Shown here: piece after piece, positions 34,720-42,974 of the stretch | How positions within the stretch are numbered: the first letter of the stretch is position 1 | Layout: the number at the start of each line of letters is the position of its first letter | Assembly: GCA_022820835.1 (NCBI GenBank) | Contig: JAJEET010000061.1 | Coordinates: forward strand, 1-44,598 | DNA: 44,598 bases | Direction of reading: 5' to 3' | DNA from: Candidatus Poribacteria bacterium | Lineage (GTDB): Bacteria > Poribacteria > WGA-4E > WGA-3G | Made by a program: the position numbers and the translations under genes | Notes under the pieces: model-generated | Database searches by the model: none | Told to the model about the DNA's origin: nothing | The model's input: only the letters and a program-made list of their open reading frames with translations

Positions 34720-35688
34720 TTACTCCTTCAGTTGCAGAAGCGGGATCGGTGCGTTAGTCTTCCCGTCAATCACATAAATTTCCTTGATCAGTGGCAAAAT
34801 CTGTTGCATCGCTTCGAGATAGAGTCGGCGGCGGGTGACCTCTTTCGCTTTCTGATATTCTGTGCGAATCGAGTTGAAGCGATCCGCGTCGCCTTGCGCC
34901 TCGTTCACGCGTTTGAGTGCGTAACCTTGCGCTTCCGAAATCTGTTGTGCTGCCATCCCTTTTGCTTTCGGTACGGCTTGGTTGTAATCGCGCCACGCTT
35001 CGTTGATTAGGCGTTCCTTCTCTTGTTTCGCTTCGTTAACGGCGTTAAACGCGGCTTTCACTGTTTCTGGTGGATTGACATCTTGTAAGGTAACGGATGC
35101 CACATCCAAACCCGTCTGATAGAGATCGAGGAGTTGCTGGAGATGTTGTTCGACTTCTGCGGCGATCTCGATACGTCCCACAGTTAGTACTTCAGTTACG
35201 GTCCGATCGCCAACGATTCGGCTCATTACGGATTCTGAGAGGTCTCGCAAAGCGCGCCGTGGGTCCCGGACAGAAAACAGGAAATTATTTGGGTCTTTGA
35301 TCTTATACTGTACCACCCATTCGACATCGGCGATACTCAGGTCGCCTGTCAATAATAGCGATTCCTCCGAGTAGTCGCGGGTATCGTACTGCGTACGCAC
35401 GCCTGCTCTCAGCGTCCGAAACCCGAATTCCTCTTTAAAGACTTTCCGGACAGGAACGTTAATGGCTCTCTCGATACCGAGCGGTAATTTGAAGTGGAGC
35501 CCGGGTTCCGCTTGTCGAACAGATTTTCCGAACATCAGGACGACGGCGATTTCGTCTGCTTCAACGGTATAAAAACTTGTCGCTAAGCTCCCTAAGACGA
35601 TCAAACCGATAACCACAAACAGTATCCGTTTCGGCGTGATGAGGTGCTTATAGGGGCGATGCGAAATCAATTCTTGGAATTCTTGCAT
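34720..35688 (-). CDS. hflK: HflK, regulator of FtsH protease (SPFH/band-7 protein)
   Basis: The 322-residue partner of HflC. It has one membrane segment (about 22-42, ILFVVIGLIVLGSLATSFYTV), then an SPFH domain (EADEIAVVLMFGKSVRQAEPGLHFKLP), the DPRRALRDLSESVMSRIVG block and the V-N-P-P motif in TLQDVNPPETVKAAFNAV. A long helix with A-x-x-Y-N-Q-A-V-P-K-A-K-G-like sequence follows. It lacks the Gly-rich N-terminal extension of E. coli HflK. It is first in the pair with AAGGAGAATTCTT before the ATG. The 86-bp gap to hsdR includes GGCGT...ACGCC (35720-35736), perhaps a weak terminator for the defence genes upstream. Confidence 0.92.
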   Translation of the reverse strand: MQEFQELISHRPYKHLITPKRILFVVIGLIVLGSLATSFYTVEADEIAVVLMFGKSVRQAEPGLHFKLPLGIERAINVPVRKVFKEEFGFRTLRAGVRTQYDTRDYSEESLLLTGDLSIADVEWVVQYKIKDPNNFLFSVRDPRRALRDLSESVMSRIVGDRTVTEVLTVGRIEIAAEVEQHLQQLLDLYQTGLDVASVTLQDVNPPETVKAAFNAVNEAKQEKERLINEAWRDYNQAVPKAKGMAAQQISEAQGYALKRVNEAQGDADRFNSIRTEYQKAKEVTRRRLYLEAMQQILPLIKEIYVIDGKTNAPIPLLQLKE

Positions 35689-35774
35689 AAGAATTCTCCT
35701 TTTGCGTCATAAGTATTATGGCGTAATCATAACGCCTTTAGCAAAAACAGTCAAGGAGAAACGCTTGTCAGTTT

Positions 35775-38726
35775 TCAGTACTCAGTCTGGTAGGCTTGAT
35801 AGAGACGGCGCTTCAGATCGGCGTTAATTTCTGGTTTAGATAATTTCGTATAGAGCTCCAACTTGTTATTGACGAAATCCAATAAGAATTCATCAATCAC
35901 TTGATCGAACTTATACCGTTTGTTGTCTTCCGAATTATCACCCGTAATCACCTGTCGCAGTTCTTCATGTTGACGAATCTTTTGGTAAATGGTCTCAATA
36001 TCAACTTTATCTTCCACCGTGAAATCTGTCTGATGTGCCTCGTTCAGCGCGTTAATGATATTGGAGAGGAAATCCTGCTCAGGGTCCCTGATGGTAGCGA
36101 CATCGCCGCCGATGCCTGGCACCTCGCTATTCTTCGATTCAAGCGGAATTTGTAGTTTTTCATGTATACGCTGCACACGAAACGAATCCAAATCCACGGA
36201 CTCGAGGAGACCTTGTAGATCCGAGTGCTCCCGTTTCGGCAGCTTCTTGTTTAAACTGCGCCCGAAGATATACAACTTTTCCAACGCCACATCGGTGAAG
36301 GTCATCAATTGCGAGATGTACCCGTAGAGGCGAATATAACTCTGCAAGGTGGAACGGAATTCCTCTCTGTCATTTTCTTCAAGTGCTGACCACCGCTCAA
36401 CAACACGATCAAGAACGCTTTGTAGCAACTCGTCGGGCTGATCAGGGTCATAAAAAACATCACAGAATTGATCAATGATCCGCTCATCATAGAGATCAAA
36501 CCTTTCCAACAGGCTCTGTAGGTCATACAGCCGGTTCGGGTCGGTCTCCTCCGCGAGCATCGTGGTCTGGTAGTATTGTTGAAATGCGGCTTGTACCTGC
36601 TCCGGTTCATTCACAAAGTCAAGCACCAACGTATCCGTTTTACCAGGGGCGACACGGTTCAGACGGCTTAAGGTTTGAACACATTGCAGCCCGTCTAACC
36701 GTTTATCGACGTACATCGTCTGTAGCAGCGGTTCATCGAAACCGGTTTGGAACTTGTTCGCGACAATCAGAATCCGATACTGCGGATCCTTGAAACTGTC
36801 TGCAATTGAGACACTCGGTGGCAACCCGTTCATCCCATTTTCCGTGTAGTCCTGCCCGTTATCGGTGTCGTGAACCGTGCCACTGAACGCTACCAGACAC
36901 CCGTAAGGCAGCCCCATCTCTTTCATTTGCTGATCGAATTCCTGCTTATACCTGACGCAGTGCAATCGGGATGACGTAACCAGCATCGCACGTCCTTTCC
37001 CCTCGATTGTCTTTACGGTGTGTGCGGTGAAGTGTTCCAGCATAATCCCAGTTTTCTTTTCTATGCTGTGCGGTTGCAGGTCAACGTAGTTGGTGAGTGC
37101 TCGGAGCGTCCGCGCCTTCTCGTACGCTTTATCCTCCGACACACTTTTAACCAGTTCAAAATATCTTTTAAAGGTGGTGTAGTTCTGCAGCACGTCCAAC
37201 GTGAAGCCTTCGCTGATACTTTGGCGCATGGAATAGGTGTGAAACGGAACAAAGGTTCCTTCTTCGTTTTTCCGCCCGAAGAGTTCTAATGTCTTGTTTT
37301 TCGGTGTGCCGCTGAAACCGAAATAGGAGATATGATCCTGCATTCTGCGACGCGTCATCTGTTCAAGGATTTTAGCGTCTATATCCGATACGTCGTCGGT
37401 ATCATTTTCCGTTTCGGTATTCTCAATGCCTTTTGAAAGCGAAATCCTGAGATTCCTTGCGGATTCACCGCTTTGCGAAGAGTGCGCTTCGTCAATAATC
37501 ACAGCGAAGTGCTTGCTTTTAAGTTTGCCAATTTCATCGGCAATCACACTAAACTTCTGGATCGTTGAGATGATGATATCTTTGCCGGATTCGAGGAAAC
37601 CTCGGAGTTGTGCTGAGGTCTTCTCAACGGCATGCACCACGCCGTCGACCTGTGCCACCTGTTTGATGGTCTCCTGCAGCTGCTTATCAAGCACGCGCCG
37701 ATCTGTCACCACGATGATGGAGTCGAAAATCCGATTGGTATCCTTCGGAGAGCGGTACAGATGCGTGAGTAGGTGCGCTAACCACGCGATGGAGTTCGAT
37801 TTCCCGCTCCCTGTGGTGTGTTGGATGAGGTAGTTGTGTCCAACGCCTTCTTCCACAATAGCACCTTCCAGTTGACGAATCACATCCAGCTGATGGTATC
37901 GCGGGAAAATGAGGACACGGGACTTCTCATCTCTTACCGCGCGAATCTCGGCATCGTAAACCTTTTCTGTGGTCTCCTGCTCGTGGATAAAGTTGTTGAT
38001 GAGTTCGATCAGGTTATTGGGCTGTAGGATGTCCGCCCACAGGTAGGCAGTCTTGTGACCTTTCGGATTCACAGGGTTATCGATGCCCTTGTTGAACGGA
38101 AAGAACCGTGTCTTTCCATTTTGCAGTCGGGTTGTCATAGAGACTTTCTCATTGCCCACCGCAAAGTGTACCAGACACCGTTTGAATCGGAACAACGGCT
38201 CCCTCGGATCCCGATCGGTGCAGTACTGTTTCTCCGCATCTGTGACAACCTGACCGGTGAGACTGTTCTTCAGTTCCATTGTCACCAACGGCAGCCCGTT
38301 GAGGAACAGCACCATATCGAGCGATTTCTCGTTCCGTTCTGAGTAATGCAGTTGTCGAATGAGGGAGAATCGGTTTTGCGCGTAAAGTTTTCGATGGTCA
38401 GGGTTCATGCCACTTGCGGGTTGGAAGTAGCTCAGTTTAAAATCACAACCGCGATCCTTAACGCCTTTCCGCAACGCGTCCAGCACCCCGCGACTCTTAA
38501 TCTGGTTGCTGATCCGGTTGAGGAGTTTAACAGGTGTCTCCGCGCCATATTGGCGTTCCAGTCTCTGATACGTTTCCGGTTGCGTGTTCTGAATAAACTG
38601 CAGTGTCTCACTGGGTATCAAGCAGAGGGATTTATTATAAACCGAAGATTGTAATGATCGGTAGCCCGACTGATGCAGGTGTTGCTCGATGTGATCTTCA
38701 AATCTTTGCTCTGTATACCTCTGCAT
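35775..38726 (-). CDS. hsdR: Type I restriction enzyme, R (translocase-nuclease) subunit
   Basis: A 983-residue subunit that moves DNA by ATP hydrolysis and cuts it when blocked. The N-terminal PD-(D/E)xK nuclease has Asp137, Glu151 and Lys153 (in LPLVTMELKNS). The SF2 helicase motor shows Walker A TTGSGKS (304-310), VVTDRRVLDKQ, motif II IDEAHSSQSG (411-420), FSGTPKNKT (motif III) and the motif IV-VI region LIVANKFQTGFDEPLL and QTLSRLNRVAPGK. The full length and intact motifs suggest a working subunit. A methyltransferase (HsdM) is needed for a normal type I enzyme and is not present in the window. The rpn cassette separates it from hsdS. Confidence 0.95.
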   Translation of the reverse strand: MQRYTEQRFEDHIEQHLHQSGYRSLQSSVYNKSLCLIPSETLQFIQNTQPETYQRLERQYGAETPVKLLNRISNQIKSRGVLDALRKGVKDRGCDFKLSYFQPASGMNPDHRKLYAQNRFSLIRQLHYSERNEKSLDMVLFLNGLPLVTMELKNSLTGQVVTDAEKQYCTDRDPREPLFRFKRCLVHFAVGNEKVSMTTRLQNGKTRFFPFNKGIDNPVNPKGHKTAYLWADILQPNNLIELINNFIHEQETTEKVYDAEIRAVRDEKSRVLIFPRYHQLDVIRQLEGAIVEEGVGHNYLIQHTTGSGKSNSIAWLAHLLTHLYRSPKDTNRIFDSIIVVTDRRVLDKQLQETIKQVAQVDGVVHAVEKTSAQLRGFLESGKDIIISTIQKFSVIADEIGKLKSKHFAVIIDEAHSSQSGESARNLRISLSKGIENTETENDTDDVSDIDAKILEQMTRRRMQDHISYFGFSGTPKNKTLELFGRKNEEGTFVPFHTYSMRQSISEGFTLDVLQNYTTFKRYFELVKSVSEDKAYEKARTLRALTNYVDLQPHSIEKKTGIMLEHFTAHTVKTIEGKGRAMLVTSSRLHCVRYKQEFDQQMKEMGLPYGCLVAFSGTVHDTDNGQDYTENGMNGLPPSVSIADSFKDPQYRILIVANKFQTGFDEPLLQTMYVDKRLDGLQCVQTLSRLNRVAPGKTDTLVLDFVNEPEQVQAAFQQYYQTTMLAEETDPNRLYDLQSLLERFDLYDERIIDQFCDVFYDPDQPDELLQSVLDRVVERWSALEENDREEFRSTLQSYIRLYGYISQLMTFTDVALEKLYIFGRSLNKKLPKREHSDLQGLLESVDLDSFRVQRIHEKLQIPLESKNSEVPGIGGDVATIRDPEQDFLSNIINALNEAHQTDFTVEDKVDIETIYQKIRQHEELRQVITGDNSEDNKRYKFDQVIDEFLLDFVNNKLELYTKLSKPEINADLKRRLYQAYQTEY

Positions 38727-38765
38727 GGTCTAAATCTCGTTAAGTAGATGAGGGTTGCTGCTACA

Positions 38766-38981
38766 TCAGGAGAGATGCGTATCTATTTCCTCTAAACTTT
38801 GTGCGGTCATGGCTTGTTCTAAGAGCGTGTCAAGGTGTGTTAGATTGTGGATGTTTCGGATTTCACGGGAGAGCACTTCAGGCACGTCCTGAAATCGGAA
38901 CTGCAAAAGTTTGAGGATTGCGTCCTGTTTGCCTTCCACTTTGCCTTGTTCTATAAGAAATTCGGCTGTTGTTTGTGCCAT
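38766..38981 (-). CDS. Free-standing duplicate of the Rpn C-terminal domain (putative RpnS-like antitoxin)
   Basis: A 71-residue protein starting at ATG 38981, nine bases after AAGGAG (38991-38996). It is nearly identical to the last 82 residues of the upstream Rpn gene, with six substitutions and lack of one eight-residue block (EGKEEGRA-like). The start and ribosome site are copied too. In E. coli the C-terminal domains of Rpn nucleases are translated separately and inhibit the full-length toxin; this gene would be a second, unlinked source of such an inhibitor. It begins 17 bases after the Rpn stop and ends 39 bases before hsdR. A degraded duplicate with no function is the alternative; its intact ribosome site and frame argue against that. 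Confidence 0.7.
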   Translation of the reverse strand: MAQTTAEFLIEQGKVEGKQDAILKLLQFRFQDVPEVLSREIRNIHNLTHLDTLLEQAMTAQSLEEIDTHLS

Positions 38982-39263
38982 CGCTTCTAACTCCTTTATC
39001 AATTCTTTGAGGCGGATTGCGTATCTATTTCGTCTAAACTTTGTGCGGTCATGGCTTGCTCGAAGAGCGTGTCAAGGCGCGTTAGGTTGTGGATGTTGCT
39101 AATTTCGCGCGAAAGCACTTCAGGCACATCCTGAAATCGGAACTGCAAAAGTTTGAGGACTGCGTCCTGTTTACCTTCTGCTCTGCCTTCTTCTTTGCCT
39201 TCTGCTTTGCCTTGTTCTATGAGAAATTCGGCTGTTGTCTGTGCCATCGTCTCTAACTCCTTT
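38776..39263. repeat. Tandem duplication of the rpn 3' end including its internal ribosome site
   Basis: Segment 39018-39263 and segment 38776-38996 match closely, from the GCGTATCTATTTC...TCTAAAC block to CTAACTCCTTT. The first carries 24 extra bases. The duplicated unit spans exactly the internal ORF with its Shine-Dalgarno sequence. Confidence 0.85.
38999..39247 (-). CDS. Internal in-frame ORF of rpn (putative RpnS)
   Basis: Within the Rpn gene, codon 267 is an ATG preceded nine bases upstream by AAAGGAG (39257-39263), an arrangement better than that of many true starts in this window. Translation from it would give an 82-residue protein (MAQTTAEFLIEQGKAEGK and on) equal to the C-terminal domain. 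Known Rpn systems make such a small antitoxin from a gene within the gene. This entry overlaps the full-length gene in the same frame by design; it is inferred from sequence, not proven. Confidence 0.6.
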   Translation of the reverse strand: MAQTTAEFLIEQGKAEGKEEGRAEGKQDAVLKLLQFRFQDVPEVLSREISNIHNLTRLDTLFEQAMTAQSLDEIDTQSASKN

Positions 39264-40045
39264 GGGTTTTGAATGTGTTGCGTAATAATATCTACTAATG
39301 CATCGCGTTCCTCAAGAGAACGCCGGTGGAATATCAACTGCACAAAATATCGGAGTGCTTCCGCAACTTGCGGGGCGAAATCTTCATCTATTGACGCTAA
39401 ATGCGACACGGCATCTGTTAGGGCTTCGCTTATCTCTGTCTCATCCGAATGCTCCTTTTGAAGTACACGCAACAACCAGCCCAACGGATGTCCGGATTGC
39501 GTCAACGCCTCTGCTTCCGTCTCCTTGACCCCTAAAAACAGCGTGTCGAAACTTGGGACGAAACGCTCCAAGATTTCAGGAACATCCATGATCGCTGTTA
39601 GGGACACCGGCACCGTCCACGGACGATCACCCGTATAAAACAGGATCGGCAGGATCGGTTGTAAACGTCTTTCATTTTCGGGAATCTTCTCCGTTTCCCA
39701 TTCCCGCCGTTGCGATTCCCAGATTTGCAACATGTAAGACAATAACCGAAACCCCATCGTTTTATCCACTGTGGATTGGTGTTCAATGAGGATATAGATG
39801 AGCAGCGCATCGGCATCTGTGTCTTCTTGAAACGGGACACTCAGTAGCACATCTGACTCGCGTTCTTGTAGTGCTTTAGAGATAAAACTCCTTTTCTGGT
39901 ATGTGATCCGACTGAAGTCGAGAAACGCCTCGATGTCGGGTGCGATAATTCGGACTAACCCCCGTACATATTCCGAGTCTTGAAGCAAGCGTCTGAGACT
40001 ACGGTCGGGGAAGTGTTCTATCTGCGTATCCTGTGTCTTGTGCAT
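38999..40045 (-). CDS. Rpn-family recombination-promoting nuclease (PD-(D/E)xK, YhgA-like)
   Basis: A 348-residue nuclease of the family once annotated as putative transposase YhgA. The N-terminal part (FPDRSLRRLLQDSEYVRGLVRIIAP) is typical; the PD-(D/E)xK core shows Asp65 in ERESDVLLSV and Glu88-x-Gln90 in YILIEHQST, followed by MGFRLLSYMLQIW and PILPILFYTGDRPW. Residues 267-348 form the variable C-terminal domain, with an E-G-K/E-E-G-R-rich linker. Rpn proteins are DNA endonucleases acting in phage defence as toxins held by their own C-terminal fragment. It stands between hsdS (121 bases before) and hsdR on the same strand, so it shares the defence operon. No inverted repeats or IS ends surround it, so it is not treated as a mobile element. 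Confidence 0.88.
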   Translation of the reverse strand: MHKTQDTQIEHFPDRSLRRLLQDSEYVRGLVRIIAPDIEAFLDFSRITYQKRSFISKALQERESDVLLSVPFQEDTDADALLIYILIEHQSTVDKTMGFRLLSYMLQIWESQRREWETEKIPENERRLQPILPILFYTGDRPWTVPVSLTAIMDVPEILERFVPSFDTLFLGVKETEAEALTQSGHPLGWLLRVLQKEHSDETEISEALTDAVSHLASIDEDFAPQVAEALRYFVQLIFHRRSLEERDALVDIITQHIQNPKELETMAQTTAEFLIEQGKAEGKEEGRAEGKQDAVLKLLQFRFQDVPEVLSREISNIHNLTRLDTLFEQAMTAQSLDEIDTQSASKN

Positions 40046-40166
40046 GGATGCCTATACTTTCATTTTTAGAGTCGAAGAAAGACGTTTTGCAAAGTATAGC
40101 ATAGAAATAGCAAAAAATCAACGCGATATGTATCGCACGCCAATACAAAAAATAACAAGACAGGAT

Positions 40167-41423
40167 CTAAACCTCGTTTCGGACATCTATTTTGCCGGTC
40201 ACTGCTTCGGAGATGAGCGATTGTCGGTATTCTTTGAGGAGTTCGATCTTTCGCTGCTCTGCGATTATCAATTCGTCAATCTGTTTGTTTTTACGGTCGA
40301 GGAAACCGACGATTTTTGTTTGTTCACTAAACGGAGGCGTTATTGCGGACATGCTAAAGAAAGCATCAGGATACAATCTCCATCTGGAATGCCATATTCC
40401 TTTTGACCAACGTATAATTTCTTTGATATGATTTGGAGTTCGGTAGAGATAATCGTAGTATTTTGGCACGTATTCACTACTTTTTAATTTGTATACATTG
40501 TAGGAAGGACTTACAATTCCATCAAACGATGAAACACCTAATGCCCCCATATATGCCCACATTGTATTAATAACCAAATTTCCAACAGAACAGTGTTTAT
40601 ACCCTTCCATAGTTTCGGCTAAAAACATACCGACATTCTTCTTTTCTGCTCTTGGGGAAATCCCGGTGATGTGTGATACTGTAAGTAATTCTTCCTCTCC
40701 AGTCTCTGACCTATCGTCTCTCTCATGAAAGATGCGTTTGTTTCTTCTAACTTCCCAATGCACTGGTATCTCTCCAATCCACTCCACGCCCGACGGTTTC
40801 ATCTCCACATTTGGGTTAAGCCCCTTTGTCACTACCTGATTTATCAGTGCGGTGCGTTGTTCCTGCAGCAGTTCTATTTGTCGTTCTTTGATGCGGATGA
40901 GCTCGTCAATCTGTTCCGTCTTGCGGTCGAGGAAGTTGGCGATTTGGGTTTGTTCTTGACAGGGCGGTACAGGAATTCTGATTCTATTTAAGTCTGCTTG
41001 TGTCAGTTTATCTCTTGTAGAACCAGTTATATACTCAAAGTAATCTACGGAGTTCAAACAGTGGACTATAAATCTTGCATCGCTTGTACCTATATTTTTC
41101 AGTATATGGCAATGGTTATTTACCCAGAATTTTCCGCTTGCCAGCAATGAGACTCCTCTTGTTTTATGAAAAAATGGTGCGCCATCCTCACCAATGAGAA
41201 TATGCTCTCCTTCAAAAATATAATCTTCTACATAATCAATCACTCCATTTGCCCCATAGTAAGGATATATTTTCTTTTGTTCTGCACGTACCTCGCCACT
41301 TAACGGGATTCTTTTACCATCCAAGTTTTTCGTTAAATGCTTGATTGTGGTTGTTTGCCAATAACTTGGTATCTTCCCAATCCAGCCCACCGTACTTTCT
41401 TTATATTCAGGATAATGCCTCAT
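40167..41423 (-). CDS. hsdS: Type I restriction enzyme, specificity (S) subunit
   Basis: A 418-residue DNA-recognition subunit with two target-recognition domains. It opens MRHYPEYKESTVGWIGKIP, a typical HsdS start; TRD1 includes IYPYYGANGVIDYVEDYIF and ILIGEDGAPFF. The central conserved helix is QTQIANFLDRKTEQIDELI (about 160-180) with LINQVVTKGLNP after it, and TRD2 follows from GVEWIGEIPVHWEV. The closing helix is QTKIVGFLDRKNKQIDELI with LISEAVTGKIDV, so both half-repeats and spacer helices are complete. It starts 66 bases after the Argonaute gene ends and is followed by rpn. Without hsdM in the window, it either pairs with an M subunit elsewhere or works with unusual partners. Confidence 0.93.
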   Translation of the reverse strand: MRHYPEYKESTVGWIGKIPSYWQTTTIKHLTKNLDGKRIPLSGEVRAEQKKIYPYYGANGVIDYVEDYIFEGEHILIGEDGAPFFHKTRGVSLLASGKFWVNNHCHILKNIGTSDARFIVHCLNSVDYFEYITGSTRDKLTQADLNRIRIPVPPCQEQTQIANFLDRKTEQIDELIRIKERQIELLQEQRTALINQVVTKGLNPNVEMKPSGVEWIGEIPVHWEVRRNKRIFHERDDRSETGEEELLTVSHITGISPRAEKKNVGMFLAETMEGYKHCSVGNLVINTMWAYMGALGVSSFDGIVSPSYNVYKLKSSEYVPKYYDYLYRTPNHIKEIIRWSKGIWHSRWRLYPDAFFSMSAITPPFSEQTKIVGFLDRKNKQIDELIIAEQRKIELLKEYRQSLISEAVTGKIDVRNEV

Positions 41424-41489
41424 AATGCCAATACCTCATTCAGTAAACCCTCGCTTTTCCGTTCAAGTAACAGTTTGGAGCAGAATAAT

Positions 41490-42974
41490 TCACATATAAA
41501 AACGATAATAGGGTTGATAGTGATCATTCTTTCCAACATACTTAAGTATTTGCCCTACTTGACGGGCACAACGAAGCGTAATTGGCTCCTTACCGTCAAA
41601 CTGTGTATTATTCCAGTTCATTTTCGTCAACGCCAAAATTTCCTGAGCAAGATAAGCGGGTGTGGCAGCAACTTGATCACATCGAATTCCTAAAGGCCTT
41701 GGCACATACATTCCTGGATATGCAGAAAAGAAATCTACACTTCCCTTTGTGTAAAGCACAAAGGATTCTTCTCCTGTGTCCAAGAAAGTCCCGCGTAGTG
41801 GTGGGTAGAGATTTCCACGAAATAGACGTGTACTGGAGTTTGTTACACTTACAAAGTCTGCTAACTCGTATTCAATAGAGTGATCCTGCATAGCATTCTC
41901 AAAGCCATTAATCTCATCCGCATTGTGTTTTGAACTTTTATGAATGACAATTCGCGCTGGAAAGTTCTTATGTTCCCTCCGATAAATCTGCAAAGCATTT
42001 TTAAGTAGATTATAAGCATCTTCAGCAGATAAGTGAATTTGCTTATCGTCCTTTGAGATTTGTGCAGTACCACCTCGCAGAACAACACCTTCTCCGCGCT
42101 CATTGAACACCTGTGCTGTGCTAGTAAGTAGTTTCGTTTCATCAGGAGTTTTATAAAAACTAACTCCAATATAGCATGTTGGAAATTCTGATAGGTTGCG
42201 TACCAAGCGCCACGGTGTGCCCCCTGCCTTATAATAAAGGGCTGTATATAGATTCCATGCACGGGTCGCTTCATCTTGAAGCTGCCTTTTTTCTCCAGAT
42301 GCTTTTTTAGAGTTGAGACGTTTTTGCTCATCATAGGTGGATGGACGGATAATTTGCGTCGGTTTTCCAAATCGCATAGCTTGTGCTTTCAGATGATCAT
42401 GGAGAATCAACTTGGATGGAATAATTACAATCCCTTGTTCGCTATATTGGTTGATGGTATCATTGTCGACTTCATCCTCGTCGACTTCATCCTCCTCTTG
42501 TTCAAGAAATTGGACTAAAACGAATGGAAAAGCACACACAAAGACATCTGCAGTTGTTTTCTCAGATAGATATTCAAGTTCATCCAAATACAGTTGAGCA
42601 ATTTTTAGGAGAGCTTCATCCGTTTTGGGGCCTTGGCATAGTTCGTCAAAGTTTTTCTGCGGGATAGCCCGTTGAAGTTGACTATCCAATACAAAATCGG
42701 CACAGAGTTGCATCCCCGCGCCGAATCCTGGAAAACCGGGAAAAAGGTTGGGACGTTTGCTCGGCTTGGCTGGAATTCCGGACCGGCATTTTTCGAGCCA
42801 AGCTGCCACACCTTCAATAGTTTCAGGTGTGCCGACAATCCCTAACCTGATTTCTTTCCGTGCAAGAGAACTATCGAAATCAAAAGGTCCGTAGTTCATC
42901 AACCCAAACTTGATATCTATATGTCTACCGGTTCCAAATTCTAATTCTGGTTCATGAAAAAAATCAGTTTTCAC
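41490..42974 (-). CDS. Short prokaryotic Argonaute (MID-PIWI, catalytically inactive)
   Basis: A 494-residue short pAgo, the guide-binding half of a two-protein immune system. MID-like motifs lie about 183-212 (IPSKLILHDHLKAQAM, then GKPTQIIR). The PIWI domain follows (about 260-494): CYIGVSFY (267-274) where catalytic pAgos have Asp, here Ser272; QVFNERGEGVVLRGG (288-302); RIVIHKSSK (341-349); LTKMNWNNTQFDG (449-461) with PITLRCARQVGQ; and the terminal aromatic PYYRFYM that ends many short pAgos. No DEDX tetrad is recognisable, so it should bind but not slice. There are no N or PAZ domains. An acidic insert (EQEEDEVDEDEVDND, about 159-171) sits inside. It overlaps the upstream effector gene by 11 bases, so the two are translated together. 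Confidence 0.93.
   Translation of the reverse strand: MKTDFFHEPELEFGTGRHIDIKFGLMNYGPFDFDSSLARKEIRLGIVGTPETIEGVAAWLEKCRSGIPAKPSKRPNLFPGFPGFGAGMQLCADFVLDSQLQRAIPQKNFDELCQGPKTDEALLKIAQLYLDELEYLSEKTTADVFVCAFPFVLVQFLEQEEDEVDEDEVDNDTINQYSEQGIVIIPSKLILHDHLKAQAMRFGKPTQIIRPSTYDEQKRLNSKKASGEKRQLQDEATRAWNLYTALYYKAGGTPWRLVRNLSEFPTCYIGVSFYKTPDETKLLTSTAQVFNERGEGVVLRGGTAQISKDDKQIHLSAEDAYNLLKNALQIYRREHKNFPARIVIHKSSKHNADEINGFENAMQDHSIEYELADFVSVTNSSTRLFRGNLYPPLRGTFLDTGEESFVLYTKGSVDFFSAYPGMYVPRPLGIRCDQVAATPAYLAQEILALTKMNWNNTQFDGKEPITLRCARQVGQILKYVGKNDHYQPYYRFYM

Noticed and set aside
35720..35736. GGCGT...ACGCC hairpin between hsdR and hflK as a terminator
   Set aside because: Only a 5-bp stem without a T-run; kept as a remark under hflK, not as a feature.
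38999..40045. Rpn gene as a transposase or insertion sequence
   Set aside because: The family was formerly named putative transposase, but there are no terminal repeats or target duplications around it, and the nuclease core is PD-(D/E)xK, not a DDE or HUH transposase.
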